Part shown: positions 26,356-34,830 of the stretch, piece by piece
How positions within the stretch are numbered: position 1 is the stretch's first letter
Layout: every line of letters begins with the position of its first letter
Notes under the pieces: generated by a model
What the model was told of the DNA's origin: nothing
Database searches by the model: none
What the model saw: the letters and a program-made list of their open reading frames with translations, nothing else
Translations under genes and position numbers: made by a program
Assembly: GCA_029062895.1 (NCBI GenBank)
Contig: JAIDPF010000098.1
Span: forward strand, 1-64,000
Direction of reading: 5' to 3'
DNA from: Lachnospiraceae bacterium
Lineage (GTDB): Bacteria; Bacillota; Clostridia; Lachnospirales; Lachnospiraceae
Length of the DNA: 64,000 bases

Positions 26356-29082
26356 TTACTCTTTAAGCCTATTCTCCCACGTTTCTATGATCTCCTCGCA
26401 CTGCTCCACATCCATATCCTCTACGGCGTTTTCCATCTTTTTCAGCAATTCTTTCTGCCATCCGTCGTATCTATATTCCGCTAGTTTCATCACCATCTCA
26501 CCTGCGGTATCCATATCCAGTTCTTCCAGTGCTTCGCTGATCTTTTCAAATGCTTCCGCAAGTGCTTCCTTCGTAATCTTTCCTTGATCAGCTGTCTTAT
26601 CTTCCTCCGGAAAATACGGTCTTAATATCTCCTGATAATATCTGCACTGCAGCAGCAGCTCACCTGTCAGTGCATGAATCATGTCGGCATCGTTCCGATT
26701 GCCCGCATTTTCCAGATTTTCTGCACGTTCCGAAAGTTTTAACGCACCGACCTGTCTGGATGCGCTTTTCAGGGCATGCACCTCAATCGTATATTCCTGC
26801 CACTGCTCTTTCTTTTCATATTCTTCAATCCGTTCCATCTTCTTGGGAATTGCATGATAATAATCCTTTAGAACCGCCCAGAATAATTTTTCAGAGCCCA
26901 GAAGTCCCAACGCATATCCCGTATCAAGCCCTTCAATCGCTATGGCGGGCGCTTTCTCCTTTCCTGCGGACAGAAGTGCCGCATTTGCCGCACTGCCGCC
27001 GGTATTATCCGTTTGGATATTGACCACTTTCCCTGCTGGAAGCCATTTTCTCAATTTATCTAACATAATCTGCAATTCAATCGGTTTTGCAATAAAATCA
27101 TTCATGCCTTCCTTAATAAACTTCTCCTGCGTCCCTGCTATCGCATTGGCTGTCAAGGCAATGATCGGAACATCATCATATTCCAAATGAAATCTTCTGA
27201 TAATACGCGTCGTTTCCACACCATCAAGCTCCGGCATCATATGATCCATCAGAATGATATCATAATGTTTATTGGAGATCATGTCGATCGCCTCTTTACC
27301 GCTGAGCGCCCTGTCGATCTTCATCTGAAGCGGTTCTAAAAGTCCCTCCGCCACAGTCAGATTGATCGCGTTATCATCCACAATTAAAATCTCCGCATCC
27401 GGCGCAATAAAGGAAATCACATCTCCGGAAGCTTCCGAAGCTGACATATGGATATCCTCATGCTGGAAAATGTGGACAAGATTAGCGGAATGAACGGGTT
27501 TTTTCATCTGTACAAAATTATCCCACATGCCGTTCTGCATCCCCTGCATCGACGAAAGCACTACAACTGTCAGTTCCGGATGGCGGGAAAGGAGTTCTTC
27601 CACTTCCTGTGTCATTGCCATCCGTTCGATAAATAAAAAATGAAGCTTTCCCGTTTCAGAAAGCTGCATGATCTTTTCCGGAGAAGACTCTTCAAAAAAC
27701 AAAGCCCCATAACGCTCCACATCTTTTTTCAGCTGTTCCCTGACATAAGAATTGCTGATCATCGCAGCTACGCCTTCTTTATCGCAGTGATAATCGATAC
27801 TCGGTTCTTCCGTGATGATCTTCTGTGGCAGTTCAAAATAAAAGATGCTGCCCATCCCATATTCGCTCTCCACATAAATCCTGCCGTTCATCAGGTCTAA
27901 AAGATTATGCGCGATCACCAGTCCCAGCCCTGTTCCTTCCACGCCTCTATTTCGCTTGCTGTCCAGCTGCTGAAACGCTTCAAAGAGTTTATCATAATCT
28001 TCCTTTTTGATCCCTATTCCCGTGTCCTCTACGGAACACTGCAGCAGAATCTCATCTTTTGACTTTCTCTGATAATGCATACTGATCGCAACCTTGCCGT
28101 TTCTTGTAAATTTAACAGCGTTATTGGCAAGATTTACAATGATCTGCTGGATCCTTATGCTGTCGCCCAGAAGCTCCTTTGGAATCGTTGGTTCAATATC
28201 GATCAACAGTTCCACATCCTTGTCGCCAATCCTTGTAACAATGATATTGATAATATCCCGCAACATGGCAACCGGTGAATAGACTTCCTCTGCAATGGTC
28301 ATCTTTCCCGATTCTATCTTAGAAAAATCAAGAATATCATTAATAATCGTAAGCAGAATCTGGCTGGAACTTACGATCTGATTCAGGTAATCCCTTGCCG
28401 TATTTGGCAGCTGCTCCCTAAGCGCAAGCTGCGCCATACCGACGATGGCGTTCATCGGTGTCCTGATCTCATGGCTTGTATTCGCAAGAAAATCCGATTT
28501 CAAAGAGGCGGCCTGCATAGCCTCCATACTGAGCTGCAAAGATACATATGCCTTATATGCCATATCAGTAAGAATCTCCGCAACCTCATAGATAGCTTCC
28601 GTCGCCCTTTGTATCGTCTCCTTCTCCACAATATTCGTTTCTTCCGCCGCCTTTAAAAACCCTTCGGGATCAACATCAATCTCTACCGCGATCTTCCTCA
28701 TCGCCTCACGGTATGGCTTTTGCGTCAGCACCTGACCACCAATAAAACCGCCGATCATCGTTCCATTCAAGATAATCGGCGCCGCAAAGTCTATCAGTCC
28801 CGCATGACAGTAATAGGACACGGGACCCTTCTTCTCCAGCGCCATTAACGCACCCTTCCTGTCACACTCTTCGCACCTTTTTCTCCCCACTACCGATTTC
28901 CTACAGTAATCTGTACAAAAAGCCGAAAAATTTGTTCCTTTCGTAATAGCAGCGCCGTTTTCATCCGTTGTCAACGCCGCCATTCCTGTCATTTTCGCAA
29001 AAGCATCCTGCATCTTCTGCAGGATCTCCACTTCAATCAGATCTGTCAATCGAAGTTTTTCTGGGGAATCTGTTTTTTTCAT
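26356..29082 (-). CDS. PocR-domain hybrid sensor histidine kinase with receiver and HPt domains
   Basis: 908 aa, no membrane helices. A PocR-type sensor (about 12-180) carries Cys 56, 60, 70, 73 and 92 (FCTDYC, KRCEECDRKG, YYCHAG). HisKA follows with NTSHEIRTPM (His 204), then HATPase (NLANNAVKFT, DTGIGI, GTGLGL), a degenerate receiver-like stretch, a full receiver (IVDDNAINL, LMDHMMPELDG, ALTANA, IAKP) and an HPt domain (HALKSASRQVGA). This is a complete cytoplasmic phosphorelay in one chain. The Cys-rich sensor suggests a metal, heme or redox signal (inference). The start has AGGAG directly against the ATG. The next gene upstream, 90 nt away, is a two-receiver regulator, a likely partner. 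Confidence 0.88.
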   Translation of the reverse strand: MKKTDSPEKLRLTDLIEVEILQKMQDAFAKMTGMAALTTDENGAAITKGTNFSAFCTDYCRKSVVGRKRCEECDRKGALMALEKKGPVSYYCHAGLIDFAAPIILNGTMIGGFIGGQVLTQKPYREAMRKIAVEIDVDPEGFLKAAEETNIVEKETIQRATEAIYEVAEILTDMAYKAYVSLQLSMEAMQAASLKSDFLANTSHEIRTPMNAIVGMAQLALREQLPNTARDYLNQIVSSSQILLTIINDILDFSKIESGKMTIAEEVYSPVAMLRDIINIIVTRIGDKDVELLIDIEPTIPKELLGDSIRIQQIIVNLANNAVKFTRNGKVAISMHYQRKSKDEILLQCSVEDTGIGIKKEDYDKLFEAFQQLDSKRNRGVEGTGLGLVIAHNLLDLMNGRIYVESEYGMGSIFYFELPQKIITEEPSIDYHCDKEGVAAMISNSYVREQLKKDVERYGALFFEESSPEKIMQLSETGKLHFLFIERMAMTQEVEELLSRHPELTVVVLSSMQGMQNGMWDNFVQMKKPVHSANLVHIFQHEDIHMSASEASGDVISFIAPDAEILIVDDNAINLTVAEGLLEPLQMKIDRALSGKEAIDMISNKHYDIILMDHMMPELDGVETTRIIRRFHLEYDDVPIIALTANAIAGTQEKFIKEGMNDFIAKPIELQIMLDKLRKWLPAGKVVNIQTDNTGGSAANAALLSAGKEKAPAIAIEGLDTGYALGLLGSEKLFWAVLKDYYHAIPKKMERIEEYEKKEQWQEYTIEVHALKSASRQVGALKLSERAENLENAGNRNDADMIHALTGELLLQCRYYQEILRPYFPEEDKTADQGKITKEALAEAFEKISEALEELDMDTAGEMVMKLAEYRYDGWQKELLKKMENAVEDMDVEQCEEIIETWENRLKE

Positions 29083-29172
29083 CTCCTGATTATGATCCCT
29101 TCTATGTAGTCTGTTCTACTTCTTATTTTAATCTCCCATACTGCCTTTGGTGTCTCAAATAGAAATGAATTT

Positions 29173-30000
29173 TCACCCTAAGATCTTCTTCAAGGTACGG
29201 TGAAGTTCTTCGTTATTCACCGGTTTCAACATATACCCCTGCGGCTTCATGGTCAATACTTTCTGTATCTTATCCACCTCATTCACACCGGTCAGGAAAA
29301 CAACCGGTATATTCTTTGTCTTTTCATTTGCCCTAAGGATATCCAGCACCTCAGGTCCGTTCATGGACGGCATCTCATAATCCAGCAAAATAACATCCGT
29401 TGTTCTTTTCTCCAGAAATTTCAATGCTATCTTTCCCGCTAATGCCGTAGCAACGTTATATTCTTCCCCCAAATACCGCTTGATCGTCTTAAGCATCACC
29501 GGATCATCGTCAATGACCAGTACATGCTTCATACCGCTGTTATCCGCTCCGCCCTGCTCCTGTGCCTCCATTGCCAGCCTTGCTTCCTCTGCAGCCTGTG
29601 CCTCCATCGCTACTTTCTCTGCAGCCTTTCTTTCCTTCGCCCGTATGATCGACAGAATCTCCTCCTGCACTTTACTGATAGAGATCGGTTTGTGAAGCAC
29701 AAGATCCACAGCGCCTTTGCAGGCTGAGGTAAAATTCTGCACATCCGCAGAATCCCCTATCACCACCATCATAACTTCCTTTTCCGCTTTATATCTCGCT
29801 TCACTGATGCGTTCCATCCGTTCTTTCGTCTCCTCTTTAGGGCAAAAGACAAAGATATCCGGCTGAAACAATTTCACATGCAGCTGAAGATCCAATTCTC
29901 GGTCGGATGTCGACATACACTCAAAAGTGTCCTGCGTCCTCACAAAAAAATCATCAATTACCGGAAATGCCCTGCCAGTTATCAATACCTTATACTTCAT
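29173..30000 (-). CDS. Two-receiver response regulator (pseudo-receiver plus active receiver)
   Basis: 275 aa. Residues 1-118 fold like a receiver but lack the phospho-acceptor Asp (the strand-3 end reads DIFVFCPKEE); K104 is kept. A charged Ala/Glu-rich helix (about 119-150) links it to a C-terminal receiver (157-275) with the acid cluster D164-D166, acceptor D207 (ILLDYEMPSMNG), T237 and K259. There is no DNA-binding or enzyme output, so it probably acts by protein contact. GGGGAG precedes ATG 30000. It likely pairs with the adjacent PocR hybrid kinase. Confidence 0.85.
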   Translation of the reverse strand: MKYKVLITGRAFPVIDDFFVRTQDTFECMSTSDRELDLQLHVKLFQPDIFVFCPKEETKERMERISEARYKAEKEVMMVVIGDSADVQNFTSACKGAVDLVLHKPISISKVQEEILSIIRAKERKAAEKVAMEAQAAEEARLAMEAQEQGGADNSGMKHVLVIDDDPVMLKTIKRYLGEEYNVATALAGKIALKFLEKRTTDVILLDYEMPSMNGPEVLDILRANEKTKNIPVVFLTGVNEVDKIQKVLTMKPQGYMLKPVNNEELHRTLKKILG

Positions 30001-30065
30001 GTCTTCACTCCCCTATCCGTTTAACTTATGTTCCGCAGCCGGCGCACAAATTCCCAGCTGCCACC

Positions 30066-31904
30066 CTATTCTACCGTAACCGATTTTGCAAGGTTTCTCG
30101 GCTTATCCACGTCCAGACCTTTCGCAAGGCTCAAGTAATACCCCATCAGCTGCAACGGAACCACTGCAAGACTTGCTGAAAAATGTCTGTCCGTCTTGGG
30201 AATATAGGTCGCGAAATCCACAGTATCCTCTATATTGTAATGACCATACGTGGTCAATCCCATCAGGCAAGCTCCACGGCTCTTTACCTCTACCATATTG
30301 CTGACCATCTTCTCATACAATTCCTGCTGCGTCAGGACACTGATCACCAACGTCCCGTCCTCGATCAAGCTGATGGTTCCATGTTTCAATTCTCCTGCCG
30401 CGTACGCCTCCGAATGAACATAACTAATCTCCTTCATTTTCAGGCTTCCTTCTAGACAAATGGCGTAATCAATGCCGCGTCCTAAAAAGAAAACGTCCTT
30501 CGCATTGACATACTTGGATGCAAACCACTGGATCCGCTCCTTATCCTCAATGATTTTCTCAATCTTTGCAGGAAGCGTATCCAGTTCCCGTAACATTTCC
30601 TGATAATCATTATCCTTTAACGTCCCTCTTACTCTGGCAAACTCCAGCGCCAAAAGATAACACGCAACCAGCTGGCAGCTATATGCCTTTGTTGTCGCAA
30701 CTGCGATCTCCGGACCCGCCAAGGTATAAAAGACATTATCCGCCTCTCTTGCAATAGAACTGCCCACCACATTGACAATAGCAAGCGTCCTGATCCCCCT
30801 GTTCTTCGCCTCACGCATCGCGGCAAGGCTATCCGCTGTTTCTCCGGACTGGCTGATGATCAGAACCATATCATTGTCTTGCAATAATGGGTTACGATAG
30901 CGAAACTCCGAAGCCAGTTCCACGCGGACAGGAATCCGGACAAGATCCTCTATCACATACTGCGCCACTACCCCTACATGATAAGCGGAACCGCACGCCA
31001 CAATATGGATCTGATTCACATCTCTTATCTGCTCCTCCGTAATTCCCACGGAAGACAGATCGATCTTCCCATCTGAGACCACAGCATTGATCGTATCCCT
31101 GATCGCCTTAGGCTGCTCATGGATTTCCTTCATCATAAAATACTCATAGCCACCTTTTTCCGCAGACTCAGCGTCCCACTTGATCTCTGTCAGTTCTTTC
31201 TCTATAATCTCACCATCGATATTATAAAATTCGATCTCTCCCTTGGTAAGACGAGCCATCTCCAGATTGCCAATATAATAAACATTCCTTGTATATTTAA
31301 GAATCGCCGGAACATCAGATGCAATATAGGACTCTCCATCAGCGATCCCCAAGATCATCGGGCTGTCCTTTCTGGCAACATAAATCTCGCCGGGATAATC
31401 CTTAAACATGACCGCAAGCGCATAAGAACCGCGAACACGGACCATGGTCTTGGCAAGCGCGTCGATGGGGCCTACCTGATATTTTTTATAATAATAATCC
31501 ACCAGTTTTACCAGCGCTTCCGTATCTGTCTGCGAATAAAAGGTATAACCCTTTTTCAGCAGCTTATCCTTGATCTCCTGATAATTTTCAATGATACCAT
31601 TATGAACGGCAACGACATTCATATCATCGCTGCTATGTGGATGCGCATTGTTTTCCGAAGGTTCTCCATGGGTCGCCCATCGGGTATGCCCGATACCGCA
31701 AGTGCCGGGAACCGCTTCCCCGCCATTGGTCTTCTCTGACAATACCTTCAGACGCCCCTTTGCTTTTACGATCTCCGCCGAAGCATCCCCGTCACGCACA
31801 ACCACGCCTGCCGAATCATATCCTCTGTACTCCAGCTTTGACAGACCTTCCAGCAAGATAGGCGCTGCCTGCTGCCGCCCTGTAAATCCAACAATTCCAC
31901 ACAT
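30066..31904 (-). CDS. glmS: Glutamine--fructose-6-phosphate aminotransferase (isomerizing)
   Basis: 612 aa, standard length. Makes glucosamine-6-phosphate for peptidoglycan and other amino sugars. An N-terminal glutaminase with catalytic Cys2 (MCGIVGF, HTRWATHG, HNGIIENY) is followed by two SIS sugar-isomerase domains (CGSAYHVG, SQSGETADSL, GRGIDYAICLEG) and the conserved end DKPRNLAKSVTVE. AAGGG precedes ATG. The leader carries a 99-bp palindrome, but no glmS ribozyme sequence was recognised. Confidence 0.96.
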   Translation of the reverse strand: MCGIVGFTGRQQAAPILLEGLSKLEYRGYDSAGVVVRDGDASAEIVKAKGRLKVLSEKTNGGEAVPGTCGIGHTRWATHGEPSENNAHPHSSDDMNVVAVHNGIIENYQEIKDKLLKKGYTFYSQTDTEALVKLVDYYYKKYQVGPIDALAKTMVRVRGSYALAVMFKDYPGEIYVARKDSPMILGIADGESYIASDVPAILKYTRNVYYIGNLEMARLTKGEIEFYNIDGEIIEKELTEIKWDAESAEKGGYEYFMMKEIHEQPKAIRDTINAVVSDGKIDLSSVGITEEQIRDVNQIHIVACGSAYHVGVVAQYVIEDLVRIPVRVELASEFRYRNPLLQDNDMVLIISQSGETADSLAAMREAKNRGIRTLAIVNVVGSSIAREADNVFYTLAGPEIAVATTKAYSCQLVACYLLALEFARVRGTLKDNDYQEMLRELDTLPAKIEKIIEDKERIQWFASKYVNAKDVFFLGRGIDYAICLEGSLKMKEISYVHSEAYAAGELKHGTISLIEDGTLVISVLTQQELYEKMVSNMVEVKSRGACLMGLTTYGHYNIEDTVDFATYIPKTDRHFSASLAVVPLQLMGYYLSLAKGLDVDKPRNLAKSVTVE

Positions 31905-31961
31905 ATGCTTTTCCCTTATTCCTCTCTATTTTTTATACCCTTCAGGCAATTCCGTCCACAA

Positions 31962-32060
31962 GGTTTACATAACCTGAAGTTTGAATATCTATATTTCAAA
32001 AATGATTTCATTTATGATGTTTTTGAAATATAGATATTCAAACAAAGAGTTATGTAAGCC
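31962..32060. repeat. 99-bp palindromic repeat, copy 2 of 3, in the glmS leader
   Basis: Ends GGTTTACATAAC/GTTATGTAAGCC, a 5-nt mismatch, a perfect 24-bp stem with variable middle ATATCTATA, and the same apex TGATTTCATTTATGATG. It lies between the glmS promoter and start codon, so it should form a long hairpin in the glmS mRNA. Confidence 0.9.
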
Positions 32061-32082
32061 GGGCTTAACTCTTTCGTAATTA

Positions 32083-32111
32083 ATGTTAATCTTTTTATTA
32101 TTGTATGTCAA
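32083..32111 (-). promoter_or_regulatory. Sigma-A promoter of glmS
   Basis: On the minus strand TTGACA-17-TAACAT, about 180 nt before the glmS start and upstream of the 99-bp palindrome. Confidence 0.72.
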
Positions 32112-32170
32112 GGCAGGCTTTTCTACCCAAAATCAGCTACCCTATCCTAAAAATGCGCAATGATCCCATT

Positions 32171-34522
32171 TTATTGCATCCCGACAAGCAGCAGCAACTG
32201 ATATACAACAAATGAAACGACCCACGCCAGCAGACACTGCCCTGCCGCCACGGCTCCCGCCCATTTTGTACCCAGTTCCCTTTTTACCGCTGCAACCGCA
32301 GCCACACAAGGCGTATACAGCAGGCAGAATACCAAAAGCGAAAAAGCGCCTGCCTTTGTCAACAGTCCATAAATGCCTTCCTCCGCAGGAAGAAGCACTG
32401 ATAATGTGGAAACAACGCTTTCCTTGGCCATAAATCCGGAAATCAGCGCCGTAGAGATCCTCCAATCTCCAAATCCCAGCGGAATAAAAAGCGGTTCAAT
32501 CACACCGGCAACCAAAGACAATATACTTTCCTGCGGCTGATCCGTCATATTAAGCCGAAGGTCAAAGGACTGTAAAAACCAAACGATAACCGTTGCCAGA
32601 AAGATAATCGTAAATGCCCTCTGCAAGAAATCCTTTGCCTTTTCCCACAAAAGCTGCATAACATTTTTAACGCCCGGCATACGATAATTTGGTAATTCCA
32701 TGACGAAAGGCACCGGTTCCCCACGAAACAGACTTTTTTTCATAATCAACGACATAACGACTCCCATAGCCATCCCCATAAAGTAGAGCAATCCCATTAC
32801 AAGCGCCCTATGCTCCGGAAAAAACGCAGCTGTAAAGAATCCATAGATCGGCAGCTTTGCGGAACAGCTCATAAACGGGGTCAGCAGGATTGTCATTTTA
32901 CGGTCCCTTTCTGAAGACAACGTCCTGCTTGCCATAACCGCGGGTACCGTACATCCGAATCCAATCAGCATCGGCACGATACTCCGTCCGGAAAGACCGA
33001 TCTTACGAAGCAGTTTATCCATCACAAATGCCACTCTCGCCATATAACCGCTGTCCTCCAAGATCGACAGAAAAAAGAACAGCGTGATAATGATCGGCAG
33101 AAAACTTAATACACTTCCCACTCCCTGAATGATACCATCCAACACAAGCGACTGTATCACTTCATTGACATTCATGGCTCCCAGCAGTTCTCCCACGGAA
33201 TCTGCCGCCCACGTTACGCATATCTCCAGCAGTTCTGACAACCATGCGCCAATCACGTCAAACGTTAGCCAGAAAATCAGAAGCATGATCGCGACAAATG
33301 CTGGAATCGCCGTATATCGTCCGGTCAGAAAGCGGTCAATCTGTCTGCTTCTGATATGTTCCTTACTTTCTCCGGCTCTGACAACCGATGCATCGCAGAC
33401 CTGACTGATAAAATGAAACCGCATATCCGCCATTGCGGCTGCCCTATCCAATCCCCGCTCTTTTTCCATCTGTACGATGATATGCTCTAACATCTCCTGC
33501 TCATTCTGCTCCAGATGCAGTTTTTCCAGCAGGTGTCGATCTCCCTCCATCAGCTTAGTGGCGGCAAATCTGACCGGAACACCATTCTGCGCCGCATGAT
33601 CTTCGATCAGATGCATCACCCCGTGAATGCACCGGTGGATCGCGCCGCCTGTTCCCTTTGCATCACAGAAATCCACCCGTTCCGGGCTCTCCTGATATTT
33701 TGCCACATGAATCGCGTGATCCACAAGTTCCGTAATCCCTTCGCCCTTGGCTGCGGAAATGGGCACGACCGGCACCCCCAGCATCTTTTCCATGATATTG
33801 ATATAGACGGTCCCACCATTTTCACGGACCTCATCCATCATATTCAGCGCTATTACCATCGGGATATCCAGTTCCAAAAGCTGCATCGTCAGATAGAGAT
33901 TCCGCATAATATTGGTAGCATCCACAATATTGATGATCCCCTTTGGCTTCTCACGCAGAATAAACTCTCTTGTGACGATCTCTTCATTCGTATATGGCGA
34001 CATTGAATAGATCCCCGGCAGATCCGTGATCACAGTATTATCATGTCCCTTGATCACGCCATCCTTACGGTCAACCGTTACTCCCGGGAAATTTCCCACA
34101 TGCTGATTCGATCCAGTCAATCGGTTAAATAATGTCGTCTTTCCGCTGTTCTGGTTTCCTACCAGCGCAAAGCTGATCGTCTCTCCCTCCGGAAGCGGAT
34201 TTTCATCCTCTTTTGCATGGTATTTTCCGCCTTCTCCCAGACCGGGATGCGGTATGATATCTCTTTTACGCGGCGTATCCTGCCGTACTTTCGCTTCTCT
34301 GACCGCTTCAACCTCGATCTTCCCGGCATCTTCCAAGCGAAGCGTCAGTTCATATCCATAGATCCTTAATTCCATGGGATCTCCCATAGGCGCATATTTG
34401 ACCAGCGTCACTTCTGCTCCCGGGATCAGTCCCATATCCAGAAAATGCTGCCGTAACGCGCCTTCTCCTCCTACCGCAAGGATCGATGCGGATTGTCCCA
34501 ATTCCAGTTCCTTCAGCGTCAT
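32171..34522 (-). CDS. feoB: Ferrous iron transporter, FeoA-FeoB fusion
   Basis: 783 aa. Residues 1-75 are a FeoA SH3-like domain (GQSASILAVGG, LDMGLIPGAEVTL) fused to FeoB. The G domain has G1 GNQNSGKTTLFN, G2 FPGVTVDRK, G3 DLPGIYSM and G4 NMMD; the membrane part follows from about 400 (two gate regions, IGFGCTVPAVMASRT and FMSCSAKLPIYG). It imports Fe2+ across the inner membrane. The start overlaps the stop of the small upstream gene by 4 nt, with AGGA before it, so the two are coupled. Confidence 0.94.
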   Translation of the reverse strand: MTLKELELGQSASILAVGGEGALRQHFLDMGLIPGAEVTLVKYAPMGDPMELRIYGYELTLRLEDAGKIEVEAVREAKVRQDTPRKRDIIPHPGLGEGGKYHAKEDENPLPEGETISFALVGNQNSGKTTLFNRLTGSNQHVGNFPGVTVDRKDGVIKGHDNTVITDLPGIYSMSPYTNEEIVTREFILREKPKGIINIVDATNIMRNLYLTMQLLELDIPMVIALNMMDEVRENGGTVYINIMEKMLGVPVVPISAAKGEGITELVDHAIHVAKYQESPERVDFCDAKGTGGAIHRCIHGVMHLIEDHAAQNGVPVRFAATKLMEGDRHLLEKLHLEQNEQEMLEHIIVQMEKERGLDRAAAMADMRFHFISQVCDASVVRAGESKEHIRSRQIDRFLTGRYTAIPAFVAIMLLIFWLTFDVIGAWLSELLEICVTWAADSVGELLGAMNVNEVIQSLVLDGIIQGVGSVLSFLPIIITLFFFLSILEDSGYMARVAFVMDKLLRKIGLSGRSIVPMLIGFGCTVPAVMASRTLSSERDRKMTILLTPFMSCSAKLPIYGFFTAAFFPEHRALVMGLLYFMGMAMGVVMSLIMKKSLFRGEPVPFVMELPNYRMPGVKNVMQLLWEKAKDFLQRAFTIIFLATVIVWFLQSFDLRLNMTDQPQESILSLVAGVIEPLFIPLGFGDWRISTALISGFMAKESVVSTLSVLLPAEEGIYGLLTKAGAFSLLVFCLLYTPCVAAVAAVKRELGTKWAGAVAAGQCLLAWVVSFVVYQLLLLVGMQ

Positions 34523-34701
34523 TGTTCCTGACCTTCTTCTCTCATATTAATTCTCGTTTCTTCCTCTATGATATCATGATACCCCGTCAGCGCGGCAAAT
34601 GGCGAAAACTGCGCCGCTCTGTCATGCAATGACATCGGAGGATGCGTCGCAGACACCGGATGCGGCAGATGAATGATATCTTCATAATCTCGATCTTCCA
34701 T
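34519..34701 (-). CDS. Small conserved protein, unknown function, coupled to feoAB
   Basis: 60 aa, no signal or membrane segment. Core: YEDIIHLPHPVSATHPPMSL, HDRAAQFSPFAALTGY, then an acidic tail. Small proteins with this DRAAQFSPFAALTGY core are often found next to Y-family polymerases in related Firmicutes (from memory), loosely recalling the Bacillus yolD-uvrX pairing. Here it lies between a Y-family polymerase and feoAB and overlaps feoAB by 4 nt. Its ribosome binding site (GGAGG) lies in the end of the structured repeat at 34714-34812. Confidence 0.72.
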   Translation of the reverse strand: MEDRDYEDIIHLPHPVSATHPPMSLHDRAAQFSPFAALTGYHDIIEEETRINMREEGQEQ

Positions 34702-34713
34702 ATCGTACTCTAC

Positions 34714-34812
34714 TCCTCCATGTCAGAGCAGTTTTACTGCGATCAAAGCAATTTGAGGCTCTGACTCAAATTATGGATTGAAAAATAAGTTATCGAGCTT
34801 ATTATTCAATCT
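34714..34812. repeat. Structured leader repeat with possible pseudoknot, copy 1 of 2
   Basis: Read on plus: TCCTCCATGTCAGAGCAG, then GCGATCAAAGCAATTTGAG, loop GCTCTGA, CTCAAATT, then a GATTGAAAAA-type hairpin (34775-34812). AATTTGAG/CTCAAATT form a perfect stem whose 7-nt loop is complementary to the upstream TCAGAGC, so a pseudoknot or alternative fold is possible. It is immediately followed by TAATAACCATGCCTTTCC, the same end found on the ~80-bp intercistronic repeats. The second copy is at 57086-57226. Confidence 0.78.
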
Positions 34813-34830
34813 AATAACCATGCCTTTCCC

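Noticed and set aside
31905..32060. glmS ribozyme in the glmS leader
   Set aside because: No recognisable conserved core is visible and the space is occupied by the 99-bp palindrome.
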